From Microbacterium yannicii (lineage in GTDB: Bacteria > Actinomycetota > Actinomycetes > Actinomycetales > Microbacteriaceae), in the NCBI RefSeq assembly GCF_024055635.1, contig NZ_JAMXMB010000036.1:1-64000 (forward strand): DNA of 64,000 nt, given 5' to 3'. Below are positions 31,968-40,316 of this stretch, one piece after another. Under the pieces are notes generated by a model. The model had not been told where the DNA came from and searched no databases. It worked only from the letters and a program-made list of their open reading frames with translations. Position numbers and translations under genes: made by a program. Each line of letters begins with the position of its first letter. Within the stretch, counting starts at the first letter, position 1.

Positions 31968-32960
31968 ATGACGACGACGTCGCACGGCCCGACCGCCCCC
32001 TTCGCCCTCGCCCGCTACCGGCAGGGCGAATCCGTGCGTCTGGGCCTTGTCGCCCACGACCGCATCCGTCCGCTCACGCCCGAACAGCTGGGCGCGGCAT
32101 CCCTCAACGATTTCCTCGCCGCGCCCGACTGGGACCGGCTCGCTGCTCTCGCGGAGTCAGCCTCGTCGCCCGAGCCTGTCGACGGATGGATGCCGCTGGC
32201 CGACGTCACGCTGACGGCTCCGGTCGAGCCGCGTCAGGTGCTGCAGACCGGCGCGAACTACCGGCAGCACGTCATCGAGCTGGTGGCGGCCGGGCTCACG
32301 AACAACTCGGACCGCACGCCGGACGAAGCGCGCGAATTCGCGGCGAAGATGATGGACGACCGCGCAGCGAACGGCGAGCCGTACTTCTTCATCGGACTGC
32401 CCGCATGCGTGGTCGGCGACGACGTGCCGCTCGCGCTGCCCGCCTACAGCGACGTGCACGACTGGGAGCTCGAGCTCGCCGTCGTGATCGGCCGCGAGGC
32501 GTTCCGCGTCTCGCGCGAGGACGCCCTCGACCACGTCGCCGGCTACACGATCGCCAACGACATCACGACCCGGGACCTGGTCTTCCGCAAGGACATGAAG
32601 GAGATCGGCACCGACTGGTACCGCGCCAAGAACGCGCCCGGCTTCCTGCCGACCGGCCCGTTCCTGGTGCCGGCTCGCTTCGTCGACGGCGCCGACCTGG
32701 ACGTGCGGCTCGAACTGAACGGCGAGGTGATGCAGGATGCCTCGACCAGCGACCTGCTGTTCGACATCCCCGCACTGGTCTCGGGCGCCTCGCAGACCAT
32801 GCCGCTGCTGCCCGGCGACATCCTGCTCACAGGCAGCCCCGCCGGCAACGGGCAGCACTGGAAGCGGTTCCTCCGGGACGGCGACGTCATGACCGGCACG
32901 ATCCAGGGTCTCGGCGCCCAGGTGGTGCGCTGCATCGCGGATCCCGTCCCCCTCCTCTAG
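31968..32960 (+). CDS. Fumarylacetoacetate hydrolase (FAH) family protein
   Basis: 330-aa FAH-family enzyme, expected to hydrolyse, hydrate or decarboxylate the ring-cleavage product of the dioxygenase before it. The C-terminal catalytic fold (about 95-325) shows GANYRQHVIE, the metal-site acidic cluster in DVHDWELELAVVIGREA (E-x-E pattern near residues 164-166 plus D), VAGYTIANDITTRD and the PLLPGDILLTGSPAGNG loop. The N-terminal 90 residues form the usual small domain. SPEPVDG near residue 70 is encoded by a degenerate copy of the dispersed repeat (32170-32185). Confidence 0.82.
   Translation: MTTTSHGPTAPFALARYRQGESVRLGLVAHDRIRPLTPEQLGAASLNDFLAAPDWDRLAALAESASSPEPVDGWMPLADVTLTAPVEPRQVLQTGANYRQHVIELVAAGLTNNSDRTPDEAREFAAKMMDDRAANGEPYFFIGLPACVVGDDVPLALPAYSDVHDWELELAVVIGREAFRVSREDALDHVAGYTIANDITTRDLVFRKDMKEIGTDWYRAKNAPGFLPTGPFLVPARFVDGADLDVRLELNGEVMQDASTSDLLFDIPALVSGASQTMPLLPGDILLTGSPAGNGQHWKRFLRDGDVMTGTIQGLGAQVVRCIADPVPLL
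32170..32185 (-). repeat. Short inverted-orientation copy of the dispersed repeat inside an FAH gene
   Basis: CCGAGCCTGTCGACGG. Read on the minus strand it is CCGTCGACAGGCTCGG, so the core TCGACAGGCTC is intact, and the arms CCG/CGG replace CGCT/AGCG while still pairing. Confidence 0.55.
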
Positions 32961-32998
32961 ACCCACCCGAACACCCTCAAGAACAGAGAGGTTCTTTC

Positions 32999-34132
32999 AT
33001 GACCGCAGTACGGAAGGTCGCCGTCGCCGGCGCCGGAGTGACCGGGCTCGCCGCCGCCATCCAGCTCGCCAAGGCCGGCGTGCACGTCGACCTCTACGAG
33101 GCGAAGCCCGAGCTGAGCGCTCTGGGCTCGGGCATCTCGCTGCAGGGCAACGCCCTGCGCGTCTTCGATGCCCTCGGCGCGTGGGACGACATCCGTGCCG
33201 CCGGCTATCCCTTCGAGGGGCTGAATCTGCGGGCGCCCGGTCCCGACGCCCCGATCGTCGCGGAGCTGCCCGACGTCAAGACGGGTGGGCCGGACTATCC
33301 GGCGGCGATGGGGATGCCGCGCCCCGCGCTCGCGCAGATCCTCCTGGCGCACGCGCAGCGGGCCGGCGTGAACCTCCGGTTCGGAACGAAGGTCACGGCC
33401 ATCGACGAGCGCGAGAGCGGCGTCGAGGTGTCGGTCGACGGCGAGAGCGCGGGGGAGTACGACATTCTCATCGGCGCCGACGGGCTCCACTCCACGGTGC
33501 GCGATCTGATCGGCATCGACGAGAAGCCGCAGCCGACGGGCATGGGCATCTGGCGCACCTTCGTCTCGCGCCCGGCCGATGTCCAGCGCAGCGAGCTCTA
33601 CTACGGCGGTCCGGTCTACATCGCGGGCTACACGCCCACCGGTGACGACACGATGTACGCATTCCTCGTCGAGAAGGCCCAGGACCGCTTCGGGGTGTCC
33701 GACGAGGAGGCCACCCGCATCATGCTCGACGAGTCGCGGGCCTACGGCGGCCCGTGGAACAGCATCCGTGCCGACCTCGAGAAGGGCGCGCACGCCAACT
33801 ACACGTGGTTCACGAAGCACGTCGTGACGGCTCCCTGGAACCGCGGCCGGGTCGTCATCATCGGGGATGCCGCGCACTCGTGCCCGCCGACGATCGCCCA
33901 AGGCGCGGCACAGGGGCTGGAGGACGCGTTCGTCCTCACCGAGCTGCTGGTCGGACGGGATGCCGTCGACCAGACGCTGTGGGACGAGTTCCACGCACGA
34001 CGGCTGCCGCGTGCGACGGCCGTGGTCGAGGCATCCGTGCAGCTCGGCCAGTGGCAGATCGACGGCGACCGCGACGCGGACGCCGGCGGCCTGATCTTCG
34101 GCATCGCGCAGAAGATGGCGGAGCCGGCATGA
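32999..34132 (+). CDS. FAD-dependent aromatic hydroxylase (flavoprotein monooxygenase)
   Basis: 377-aa class A flavin monooxygenase. FAD-binding VAVAGAGVTGLAAAIQLAKAG (8-28), the DG motif ILIGADGLHSTVRDLIG (about 156-172) and the second FAD motif VIIGDAAHSCPPTIAQGAAQGLEDA (about 286-310) are all present, as in salicylate and 3-hydroxybenzoate hydroxylases. The ATG at 32999 follows AGAGAGG; the frame upstream overlaps the FAH gene. It would introduce a ring hydroxyl to give the catechol-type substrate of the extradiol dioxygenase. Its stop overlaps the amidohydrolase start (ATGA). The aromatic substrate is not determined by sequence. Confidence 0.85.
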   Translation: MTAVRKVAVAGAGVTGLAAAIQLAKAGVHVDLYEAKPELSALGSGISLQGNALRVFDALGAWDDIRAAGYPFEGLNLRAPGPDAPIVAELPDVKTGGPDYPAAMGMPRPALAQILLAHAQRAGVNLRFGTKVTAIDERESGVEVSVDGESAGEYDILIGADGLHSTVRDLIGIDEKPQPTGMGIWRTFVSRPADVQRSELYYGGPVYIAGYTPTGDDTMYAFLVEKAQDRFGVSDEEATRIMLDESRAYGGPWNSIRADLEKGAHANYTWFTKHVVTAPWNRGRVVIIGDAAHSCPPTIAQGAAQGLEDAFVLTELLVGRDAVDQTLWDEFHARRLPRATAVVEASVQLGQWQIDGDRDADAGGLIFGIAQKMAEPA

Positions 34133-35136
34133 GCGCCACCGACGTCCACGCGCACCTGCTGCTGCCGTCGGTGCAGGCCGAGGTCGAGCGGCGCGCGCCC
34201 GAGCTCGTCGCCGAAGCGGCAGACCTCGAGCGTCGTCGCAACGGCATCGAGAGCCTGAAGGCTTCCGGCGCCATGGTCGGCGCACGGATCCCGAAGCTCA
34301 CCGACGTGCACGCGCGGCTGGCCGCGATGGACGAACAGGGCGTCGACAGGCAGTGGGTCAGCGTGTCGCCGAACCACTTCTACCCGTGGGCGCCCGAAGG
34401 CCTGGCGGTGTGGGTCGCCATGGAGACCAACCGCCTCATCGCCGAGCACGTCGCGCAGGCGCCGGACCGGCTCACGGGCCTCGGCGTCGTGCCGCTGCAG
34501 CACCCGTCGCGCATCGTCGAGTACCTCGACGACGCGGTGCTCGGGCGCGGACTCGCCGGCGTGGAGATCTCGTCGTTCGCCGGCGACGTCGAACTGTCGG
34601 ACGAGCGCCTCGAGCCGTTCTGGGCACGGGCCGCCGAGCTCGGCTGCGTCGTGTTCCTGCATCCGTTCGGCTGCTCGCTCGACGAGCGGCTCGACCGGTT
34701 CTACCTATCGAACACGGTGGGCCAGCCGACCGAGAACGCGGTCGCGCTGTCGCACCTGATCTTCGCCGGCGTCCTCGATCGCCACCCCGGCCTCAAGATC
34801 GTCGCGGCCCACGGCGGCGGTTATCTGCCGTTCGCGATCGGCCGCTCCGACCGCGCATGGCGCGTGCGCCCCGAGGCGCACGGCTGCGCGCACGAGCCGT
34901 CGAGCTACCTGAAGAAGCTGTGGTTCGACACCGTCGTGCACGATCCGGTGGCGCTCCGGCACCTTGTCGAGGCCGCCGGCGGCGGGCGCGTGCTGCTGGG
35001 CAGCGACTTCCCGTTCGACATGGGCCTCGACGACCCCGTCGCGTTCGTGCGCGACGCCGGCCTGCCGGCCGAGATCACCGCCCGCATCCTCAGCGGCAAC
35101 GCCGAGGCGCTCCTGGCCGCCAAGGTGCCGGCATGA
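34129..35136 (+). CDS. ACMSD-type amidohydrolase (probable decarboxylase)
   Basis: 335-aa amidohydrolase_2 family TIM barrel. Metal ligands H7 and H9 (TDVHAHLL), H178 (FLHPFG) and D293 (GSDFPFDMG), with H228 (AAHGGGYLPF) as the usual active-site His. Relatives decarboxylate 2-amino-3-carboxymuconate semialdehyde, gamma-resorcylate or 5-carboxyvanillate. In this operon, decarboxylation of an aromatic acid or of a ring-cleavage product is likely. ATGA overlap with the FAD hydroxylase couples the two. Confidence 0.82.
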   Translation: MSATDVHAHLLLPSVQAEVERRAPELVAEAADLERRRNGIESLKASGAMVGARIPKLTDVHARLAAMDEQGVDRQWVSVSPNHFYPWAPEGLAVWVAMETNRLIAEHVAQAPDRLTGLGVVPLQHPSRIVEYLDDAVLGRGLAGVEISSFAGDVELSDERLEPFWARAAELGCVVFLHPFGCSLDERLDRFYLSNTVGQPTENAVALSHLIFAGVLDRHPGLKIVAAHGGGYLPFAIGRSDRAWRVRPEAHGCAHEPSSYLKKLWFDTVVHDPVALRHLVEAAGGGRVLLGSDFPFDMGLDDPVAFVRDAGLPAEITARILSGNAEALLAAKVPA

Positions 35137-35263
35137 GGATCGCCGGGCACGCGAACGGCTCCCAGCGGCACGGGGCCGCCACACCACACCTCTGAACACC
35201 AGGGATCGCCGCCGGCCTCGGGCCGCGGCATCCGTCTTCACCGTCGAAGGAAGCACCGCACTC

Positions 35264-36499
35264 ATGGCAGAGACCATCACTTCAGACCACACGGGCACGG
35301 CGGCAGCGACCGGCGAATTCCGGCGCGGATGGCCGACGCTCGTCTTCAGCACCATCGGCGCAGCCGTAGGGCTCAGCTCGCTGGGCTACATCCTCGGCAC
35401 GATGGTCGTGCCGCTGCAGGCGGAGTTCGGGTGGGGCCGAGGTGAGATCAACCTCGCCTCGCTCATGAGCTCGCTGGGCCTCGCCGCGGCCCTTCCGTTC
35501 GTGGGCCGATTCCTCGACCGCTTCGGCGTCAAGCGCGTCGCGGTCATCTCCATCCCGCTCTTCGTGCTCATGCTCGTCCTGCTGGGCCTGTTCACCACGA
35601 GCCTGCCGACGTTCCTGGTGTTCTACGCGCTCGCGGGCATCCTGGGCGCGGGAACCTCGGCGGTGACCTACTCCAAGGCCGTCGTCGAGAAGTTCGACCG
35701 GCGCCGCGGCATCGCGCTCGGCATCGTCGCCGGCGGCCTGGGCGCGGCCGGCCTCTTCCTCCCGCCGCTCATGGGCGTCGTCATCGCCGACAGCGGCTGG
35801 CGTGCCGCGTACCTGACGATGGCTCTGCTCGGCGCGCTGCCGTTCGTGCTGGTGTTCTTCGCCCGGCTCAGCGCACCGGCCGCCGTGCAGGCGGTCGATC
35901 GCTCGACGCTTCCGGGCCTCACCGTCGCGGCAGCCCTGCGCAACCGGGCGTTCTGGAGCCTCTGCGTCGTCTTCTTCCTGCTCGGCTGGGCGCTGCTGAC
36001 GATGGTGCCCCACTTCGTCCCGCTGCTCATCGACTCGGGCGTCGACCCCGTGCAGGCCGCGTTCCTGTCCTCGCTGGTCGGGGTGGGTACCGTCATCGCG
36101 CGGCCGCTCATCGGCTGGCTCTTCGACCGGTTCTACGCCACGTACGTCGCCGTGCCGCTCTTCCTCGCCGCCGCGCTCGGCTGCCTCCTGCTGCTGTGGG
36201 CGGGCCCGAGCGCCGCACCGCTGACCGCGCTGCTCATCGGCATCGGGTTCGGCGCCGAGATCGACCTCATGGGCTTCCTCAGCTCGCGGTACTTCGGCCC
36301 CCGCGCGTTCGGCACGCTGTACAGCATCGTCTACAGCGTGTTCATGATCGGCAGCGCCTTCGGTCCCGTCACGGCGGGTTTCGCATACGACGCCACCGGC
36401 AGCTACAGCGTGCCGCTCATCACGGCGGCGTCGATGATGGTGGTGGCCACGATCATCCTGCTCACGTTGCCCCGTTTCTCGAAGGAGAGTGCCGCATGA
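35264..36499 (+). CDS. MFS transporter (OFA/monocarboxylate-like)
   Basis: 411-aa permease with about 12 transmembrane segments. The motif-A loop after TM2 reads GRFLDRFGVKRV (about residues 77-88). TM1 (TLVFSTIGAAVGLSSLGYILGTMV) and the ETG-like GRGEINLASLMSS loop resemble oxalate/formate-antiporter-like carriers. The frame is open upstream, but the ATG at 35264 with GAAGGAAG before it gives a normal N-terminus. It probably imports the aromatic acid handled by this operon. Its stop overlaps the MBL gene (ATGA). Confidence 0.82.
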   Translation: MAETITSDHTGTAAATGEFRRGWPTLVFSTIGAAVGLSSLGYILGTMVVPLQAEFGWGRGEINLASLMSSLGLAAALPFVGRFLDRFGVKRVAVISIPLFVLMLVLLGLFTTSLPTFLVFYALAGILGAGTSAVTYSKAVVEKFDRRRGIALGIVAGGLGAAGLFLPPLMGVVIADSGWRAAYLTMALLGALPFVLVFFARLSAPAAVQAVDRSTLPGLTVAAALRNRAFWSLCVVFFLLGWALLTMVPHFVPLLIDSGVDPVQAAFLSSLVGVGTVIARPLIGWLFDRFYATYVAVPLFLAAALGCLLLLWAGPSAAPLTALLIGIGFGAEIDLMGFLSSRYFGPRAFGTLYSIVYSVFMIGSAFGPVTAGFAYDATGSYSVPLITAASMMVVATIILLTLPRFSKESAA

Positions 36500-37392
36500 C
36501 CGACTCACCGCAGCTGCAGCGGCTTGCCGACGGCGTGTGGGCGTACGTCCAGCCGGACGGCGGCTGGATGATCAACAACACGGGGCTGGTGGATGACGCG
36601 AGCGGTGCCACGAGCATCGACGTCGCCTCGACCGCCGCCCGGACGCAGGCCTATCTCGACGCCGCGGCGCACGCGGCATCGTCGCCGATCCGCCGGGTGG
36701 TGTTCACGCACTCCCACCCCGATCACTGCAACGGCGCGTCGCTGCTGACGGATGCCGAGATCATCGCGCACCGTCGGGTCGCCGACGACCTGCGCGCCCC
36801 GCACCGGCTCGCTCCGCACATCTTCGAGCCGTTCGTGCAGGGCGACGTCAGCCCGCGGATCCCGACCGTCGTGTTCGACGACGCCCTGACGATCGCGCCC
36901 GAAGGGCGACGGATCGAGGTGCGGCATCCGGGCACCCCCGCCCACACCACGGGCGACTCGTACGTGTGGCTTCCCGAAGAGCGGGTGCTCTTCACCGGCG
37001 ATCTGGTGTTCCACGGCGGCACGCCGTTCGCGCTCTCCGGGTCGCCTGCCGGCTGGCTGCGCGCCCTCGAGCAGATGGCGGCGCTCGAGCCGGAGACCGT
37101 CGTCCCCGGGCACGGGCCGGTCGGCGGACCCGAACTGTTCGCTCCGGTGGCCGACTACCTGCGGTTCCTCATCGACGTCGCCGCCGATGCCCGCGCGCGG
37201 GGCCTCTCGCCACTCGAAGCGGCGCGCGGGCTGGATCTCGGCCGCTTCTCGGGGCTCGCTGAGCGCGAGCGGATCGTGGGCAACCTGCACCGCGCCCTCG
37301 CCGAGGCGGAGGGCGGCCAGCCCGACATCCCCTCGGCCTGGCAGGACATGTACGAGTACAACGGCGCACGGCCGTTGGAGTGCCACGCCTGA
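36496..37392 (+). CDS. Metallo-beta-lactamase-fold hydrolase
   Basis: 298-aa MBL-superfamily protein. The zinc motif THSHPDHCNG (H72, H74, D76, H77), the later VRHPGTPAHTTGDSYVW (H near 150), LFTGDLVFHGGTPF (D near 168) and VPGHGPVGG (H near 203) give a complete two-metal site. Closest in layout to SoxH/CphA-like glyoxylase-type MBL hydrolases of catabolic clusters. Cytoplasmic, no signal peptide. ATGA overlap with the MFS gene. The bond cleaved is unknown; an ester, lactone or thioester intermediate is plausible. Confidence 0.8.
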   Translation: MTDSPQLQRLADGVWAYVQPDGGWMINNTGLVDDASGATSIDVASTAARTQAYLDAAAHAASSPIRRVVFTHSHPDHCNGASLLTDAEIIAHRRVADDLRAPHRLAPHIFEPFVQGDVSPRIPTVVFDDALTIAPEGRRIEVRHPGTPAHTTGDSYVWLPEERVLFTGDLVFHGGTPFALSGSPAGWLRALEQMAALEPETVVPGHGPVGGPELFAPVADYLRFLIDVAADARARGLSPLEAARGLDLGRFSGLAERERIVGNLHRALAEAEGGQPDIPSAWQDMYEYNGARPLECHA

Positions 37393-37418
37393 CCGGCGGA
37401 CGGCAGGAGAGGAGCGTC

Positions 37419-38510
37419 ATGAGAATCGCCCGCTGGAGTCATGAGAACATCGTCGGCGAGGGCTTCGTCATCGACGACCGTGTCGTCGCCTTCCCGGAGG
37501 GCGCCACCGTCGCGGACATCCTCGCCGGGGGACGGGATGCCGCGCACGCGGCATTCGGGCGCGTCCACGGCGAGGCCGGCACCCCGCTCGACAGTGTGCG
37601 GCTGCTTGCGCCGGTGGTCCCGGCATCCGTCCGCGATTTCGTCGCCTTCGAGGAGCACGTCGAGGGTGTGAGCGCCGGAGTGGAAGGCAAGAGCCACGTC
37701 GCCGACGAATGGTACGAGGCACCGACGTTCTACTTCACGAACCCGCACACGATCCTGGGTCCCGACGACGTGCTGCAGCCGCCCGTCACCGAGCGCCTGG
37801 ACTTCGAGCTCGAGGTCGCGGTGGTGATCGGCGCTTCGACAGGCTCAGCGACCGGGGAGCCGGGCTCAGCGACCGGGGAGCCGGGCTCAGCGACCGGGGA
37901 GCCGGGCTCAGCGACCGGGGAGCCGGGCTCAGCGACCGGGGAGCCGGGCTCGGCGACCGGCTGGTCGAACCTCACGGTCGAGGACGCGGCATCCGTCATC
38001 TTCGGCTACACGATCATGAACGACTGGTCCGCGCGCGACCTGCAGGGTCGCGAGATGAAGGTGCGCCTCGGGCCGGCGAAGGGCAAGGACTTCGGCACCG
38101 CCCTCGGCCCGTGGATCGTCACGGCCGATGAGCTGGAGCCCTACCTCGACGCCGACGGGTTCCTCGCGATCCGCGCCGAGGTGTACATCAACGGCGAGCT
38201 GACCGGCGAAGACCTGGTGTCGAACGCCGGCTGGCCCTTCCCGGAGTTCGTCGCCTACGCGTCGCGCAACTCGCGGGTCGTGCCCGGCGACGTGCTGGGC
38301 AGCGGCACCGTCGGCAACGGCGGATGCCTCGGCGAGCTGTGGGGCCGCAACGGCGGCCTGGTGCCGCCGCCGCTCGCAGAGGGTGACGAGGTGCGCATGG
38401 TCGTCGAGGGCATCGGCGAGCTCGTCGGCGTCGTGGGTGCCGCGGTGCCCGCGCCCGTCGTGCCGCCGGCGCGCCCGCGCCCGCGGTTGCGGCGTCGCGA
38501 GGAGCAGTGA
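37419..38510 (+). CDS. FAH-family protein with an in-frame repeat insertion
   Basis: 363-aa fumarylacetoacetate-hydrolase-family enzyme (2-hydroxyhepta-2,4-diene-1,7-dioate isomerase/hydrolase type). GAGAGG precedes the ATG. Family blocks: VRDFVAFEEHVEG, the metal-site RLDFELEVAVVIG (about 127-139), VFGYTIMNDWSARDLQGREMKVRLGPAKGKDFGTALGPW-type core, and VVPGDVLGSGTVGNGGC. Between VVIG and NLTVEDAAS sits a 44-residue insertion made of six SATG units (STGSATG then five EPGSATG) encoded by 37833-37962. Without it the two flanks match the family directly, so it interrupts the loop after a catalytic strand. The reading frame is preserved, so the protein may still fold. Confidence 0.82.
   Translation: MRIARWSHENIVGEGFVIDDRVVAFPEGATVADILAGGRDAAHAAFGRVHGEAGTPLDSVRLLAPVVPASVRDFVAFEEHVEGVSAGVEGKSHVADEWYEAPTFYFTNPHTILGPDDVLQPPVTERLDFELEVAVVIGASTGSATGEPGSATGEPGSATGEPGSATGEPGSATGEPGSATGWSNLTVEDAASVIFGYTIMNDWSARDLQGREMKVRLGPAKGKDFGTALGPWIVTADELEPYLDADGFLAIRAEVYINGELTGEDLVSNAGWPFPEFVAYASRNSRVVPGDVLGSGTVGNGGCLGELWGRNGGLVPPPLAEGDEVRMVVEGIGELVGVVGAAVPAPVVPPARPRPRLRRREEQ
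37833..37962 (+). repeat. Six-unit tandem repeat (21-bp period) inside an FAH gene
   Basis: The first unit is a full dispersed element (CGCTTCGACAGGCTCAGCG), followed by five units with a 21-bp period containing GGCTCAGCGACCGG (GGCTCGGCGACCGG in the last). The period is a multiple of three, which keeps the frame. Near-identity of the units indicates recent slippage expansion, and the copy number probably varies between strains. Confidence 0.92.
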
Positions 38511-38560
38511 CGCACTGAGGCAGCGACCGTTCCCCGACCCCGGCGACGCGGTCGGTTCGC

Positions 38561-38583
38561 AGCGCTTTTGTCGGAAAAGCGCT
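38561..38583. promoter_or_regulatory. Perfect 9-bp palindrome AGCGCTTTT-N5-AAAAGCGCT
   Basis: AGCGCTTTT (38561-38569) and AAAAGCGCT (38575-38583), loop GTCGG. It lies in the 191-bp gap before an MFS efflux-type gene and just before a TAGAAT box (38594-38599). It may be a repressor site or the terminator of the FAH gene; the T- and A-rich inner arms fit either. Confidence 0.45.
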
Positions 38584-38701
38584 GAAGTGTGCGTAGAATG
38601 GATGTGGCGTCGGGGTTCTGCCGAACTCGTTCTCGTCCGTGAAGCTGCGGACGGGGCACACCAGGTCGCGTCGACGGCCCGATCGGTCGGGCACCCCGCG
38701 C

Positions 38702-40189
38702 ATGCCACTCTCTCCCGCCAGAACACGGCTCCTCGTCGCCTCCCTGCTCGCCGCCGGCTTCCTCGGCGCGCTCGATCACACCGTCGTCTCGACGTCGCTC
38801 GCGACGATCGCCGGTGAGCTCGGCGCCCTCGAGCACATGAGCTGGGTCGTCGTGGGCTACACGCTCGCCAGCACCGTGCTGCTCCCCGTCTTCGGCAAGC
38901 TCGGCGACGTCGTCGGCCCGCGTGCCGTCTTCCATACGTCGCTCGTCGCGTTCCTGATCGCATCGCTGTTGTGCGGCTTCGCCACGGACATGACGTGGCT
39001 CGTCGTCGCGCGCATGATCCAGGGCGCGAGCTCGGCCGGCGTGCAACTGATGTCGCAGACGATCGTCGCCAAGGTGACCACGCCCCGCGAGCGGCCGAAG
39101 TACATGGCCGTGATCGGTGCGGCGTTCCCGATCGCGATCCTGGTGGGCCCGCTGGTCGGAGGACTCATCACCGACTACTGGGGCTGGCCGTGGGTGTTCT
39201 GGATCAACGTCCCGGTGGGCGTCGCCGCGCTCGTGCTCGCCCTCATCGCCGTGCCGCACATCGAGGGCGGCGCGCGCGGCCGATTCGACGTGGCGGGTGC
39301 CGCGACCTTCAGCGTCGCGCTCGTCGCGGTCGTACTGGCCGTCACCTGGTTCGCCGATCCGGCCGCGCGGATCGCGGCGGTCGGTTCCCTCGTCGTCGCG
39401 GTGCTGTCGTTGGCGGCGTTCTTCTTCGTCGAGCGGCGGGCCGCGGAGCCGATCGTGCCGCTGCGGCTCTTCTCCGACCGCACGATCGCGGCGGGAACGG
39501 CGCTCTCGGCGATCATCGGCATCGGCCTGTTCTCGATCACGGCGTACCTGCCGACGTACGTCCAGATGGCGTACCGCACCACCGCGACGGTCTCGGGGCT
39601 CGTCCCGATCGCGACCGTCTTCGGGATGCTCGTGAGCAACCTGCTGAGCGGTTTCCTCGCGAGCCGCACCGGCCGCTACCGCGTGTACCCCATCCTCGGC
39701 ACGACGCTCGGCGCCGTCGGCCTGCTGGTAATGGCCGTCCTTCCGGGAGGCATGCCGCTGTGGGTCCCGATGGTCGTCATGGCCGTCGTCGGCCTCGGGA
39801 CGGGCGCGTTCATGAGCCTCATCGTCGCCGTCGTGCAGAGCGCGGCACCGGCGAGCGACGTCGGGGCGGTCACGGCGAGCGTCAACATCGTCCGTCAGGT
39901 CGGCTCCACCGTGACGACCGCGATCATCGGCGGGGTCATCGGCTTCGGCGTGGCCGCACTGCTGCCTTCGGCGATGGATGCCGCGACCCTGACGCCCGCA
40001 CTGGTGCAGGCCGCGTCGCCCGCGGTCCAGAACGTCGTCGCGGGCATCTACCGCGACGTGTTCGCACCCGTCTTCTTCGCGCTCGCGGCCGTGTATGCGC
40101 TCGGCATCATCGCCGCTGTGCTGCTGCCGCAGGGTCGCCTGTCCGACGAGCCCGCGGGTGCGGTCGAGACTCGGCCGGCCATCGCCTGA
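38702..40189 (+). CDS. MFS transporter, DHA2 (EmrB/QacA) drug-efflux type
   Basis: 495-aa, 14-TM-type major facilitator. LGALDHTVVSTSLATIAGELG (TM1, motif D1), the motif-A loop GKLGDVVGPRAVFH and the motif-C-like GAAFPIAILVGPLVGGLITDYWGWPWVFWINVPVG in TM5 are typical of EmrB/QacA exporters. Ends with a hydrophilic tail. The start is uncertain: an in-frame GTG at 38639 would add 21 Arg-rich residues, and the ATG at 38702 is preferred for length. It may export toxic phenolics. A palindrome at 38561 lies upstream; no regulator gene is adjacent. Confidence 0.85.
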   Translation: MPLSPARTRLLVASLLAAGFLGALDHTVVSTSLATIAGELGALEHMSWVVVGYTLASTVLLPVFGKLGDVVGPRAVFHTSLVAFLIASLLCGFATDMTWLVVARMIQGASSAGVQLMSQTIVAKVTTPRERPKYMAVIGAAFPIAILVGPLVGGLITDYWGWPWVFWINVPVGVAALVLALIAVPHIEGGARGRFDVAGAATFSVALVAVVLAVTWFADPAARIAAVGSLVVAVLSLAAFFFVERRAAEPIVPLRLFSDRTIAAGTALSAIIGIGLFSITAYLPTYVQMAYRTTATVSGLVPIATVFGMLVSNLLSGFLASRTGRYRVYPILGTTLGAVGLLVMAVLPGGMPLWVPMVVMAVVGLGTGAFMSLIVAVVQSAAPASDVGAVTASVNIVRQVGSTVTTAIIGGVIGFGVAALLPSAMDAATLTPALVQAASPAVQNVVAGIYRDVFAPVFFALAAVYALGIIAAVLLPQGRLSDEPAGAVETRPAIA

Positions 40190-40274
40190 GGGTGCACCGC
40201 GCTGGGCGTGGCCTCCGCTCCCTGCAATCTTCGAGCCGCCACGCCGTCGCCACCGCCTGACGAACGAAAGAGGG

Positions 40275-40306
40275 AGGGCCGGATCGTCCACGGACGATCC
40301 GGCCCT
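40275..40306. terminator. 15-bp perfect hairpin between convergent MFS genes
   Basis: AGGGCCGGATCGTCC (40275-40289) pairs with GGACGATCCGGCCCT (40292-40306). It lies between the stop codons of the two convergent transporter genes, so a bidirectional terminator. Confidence 0.75.
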
Positions 40307-40316
40307 CTCGCGTCGA

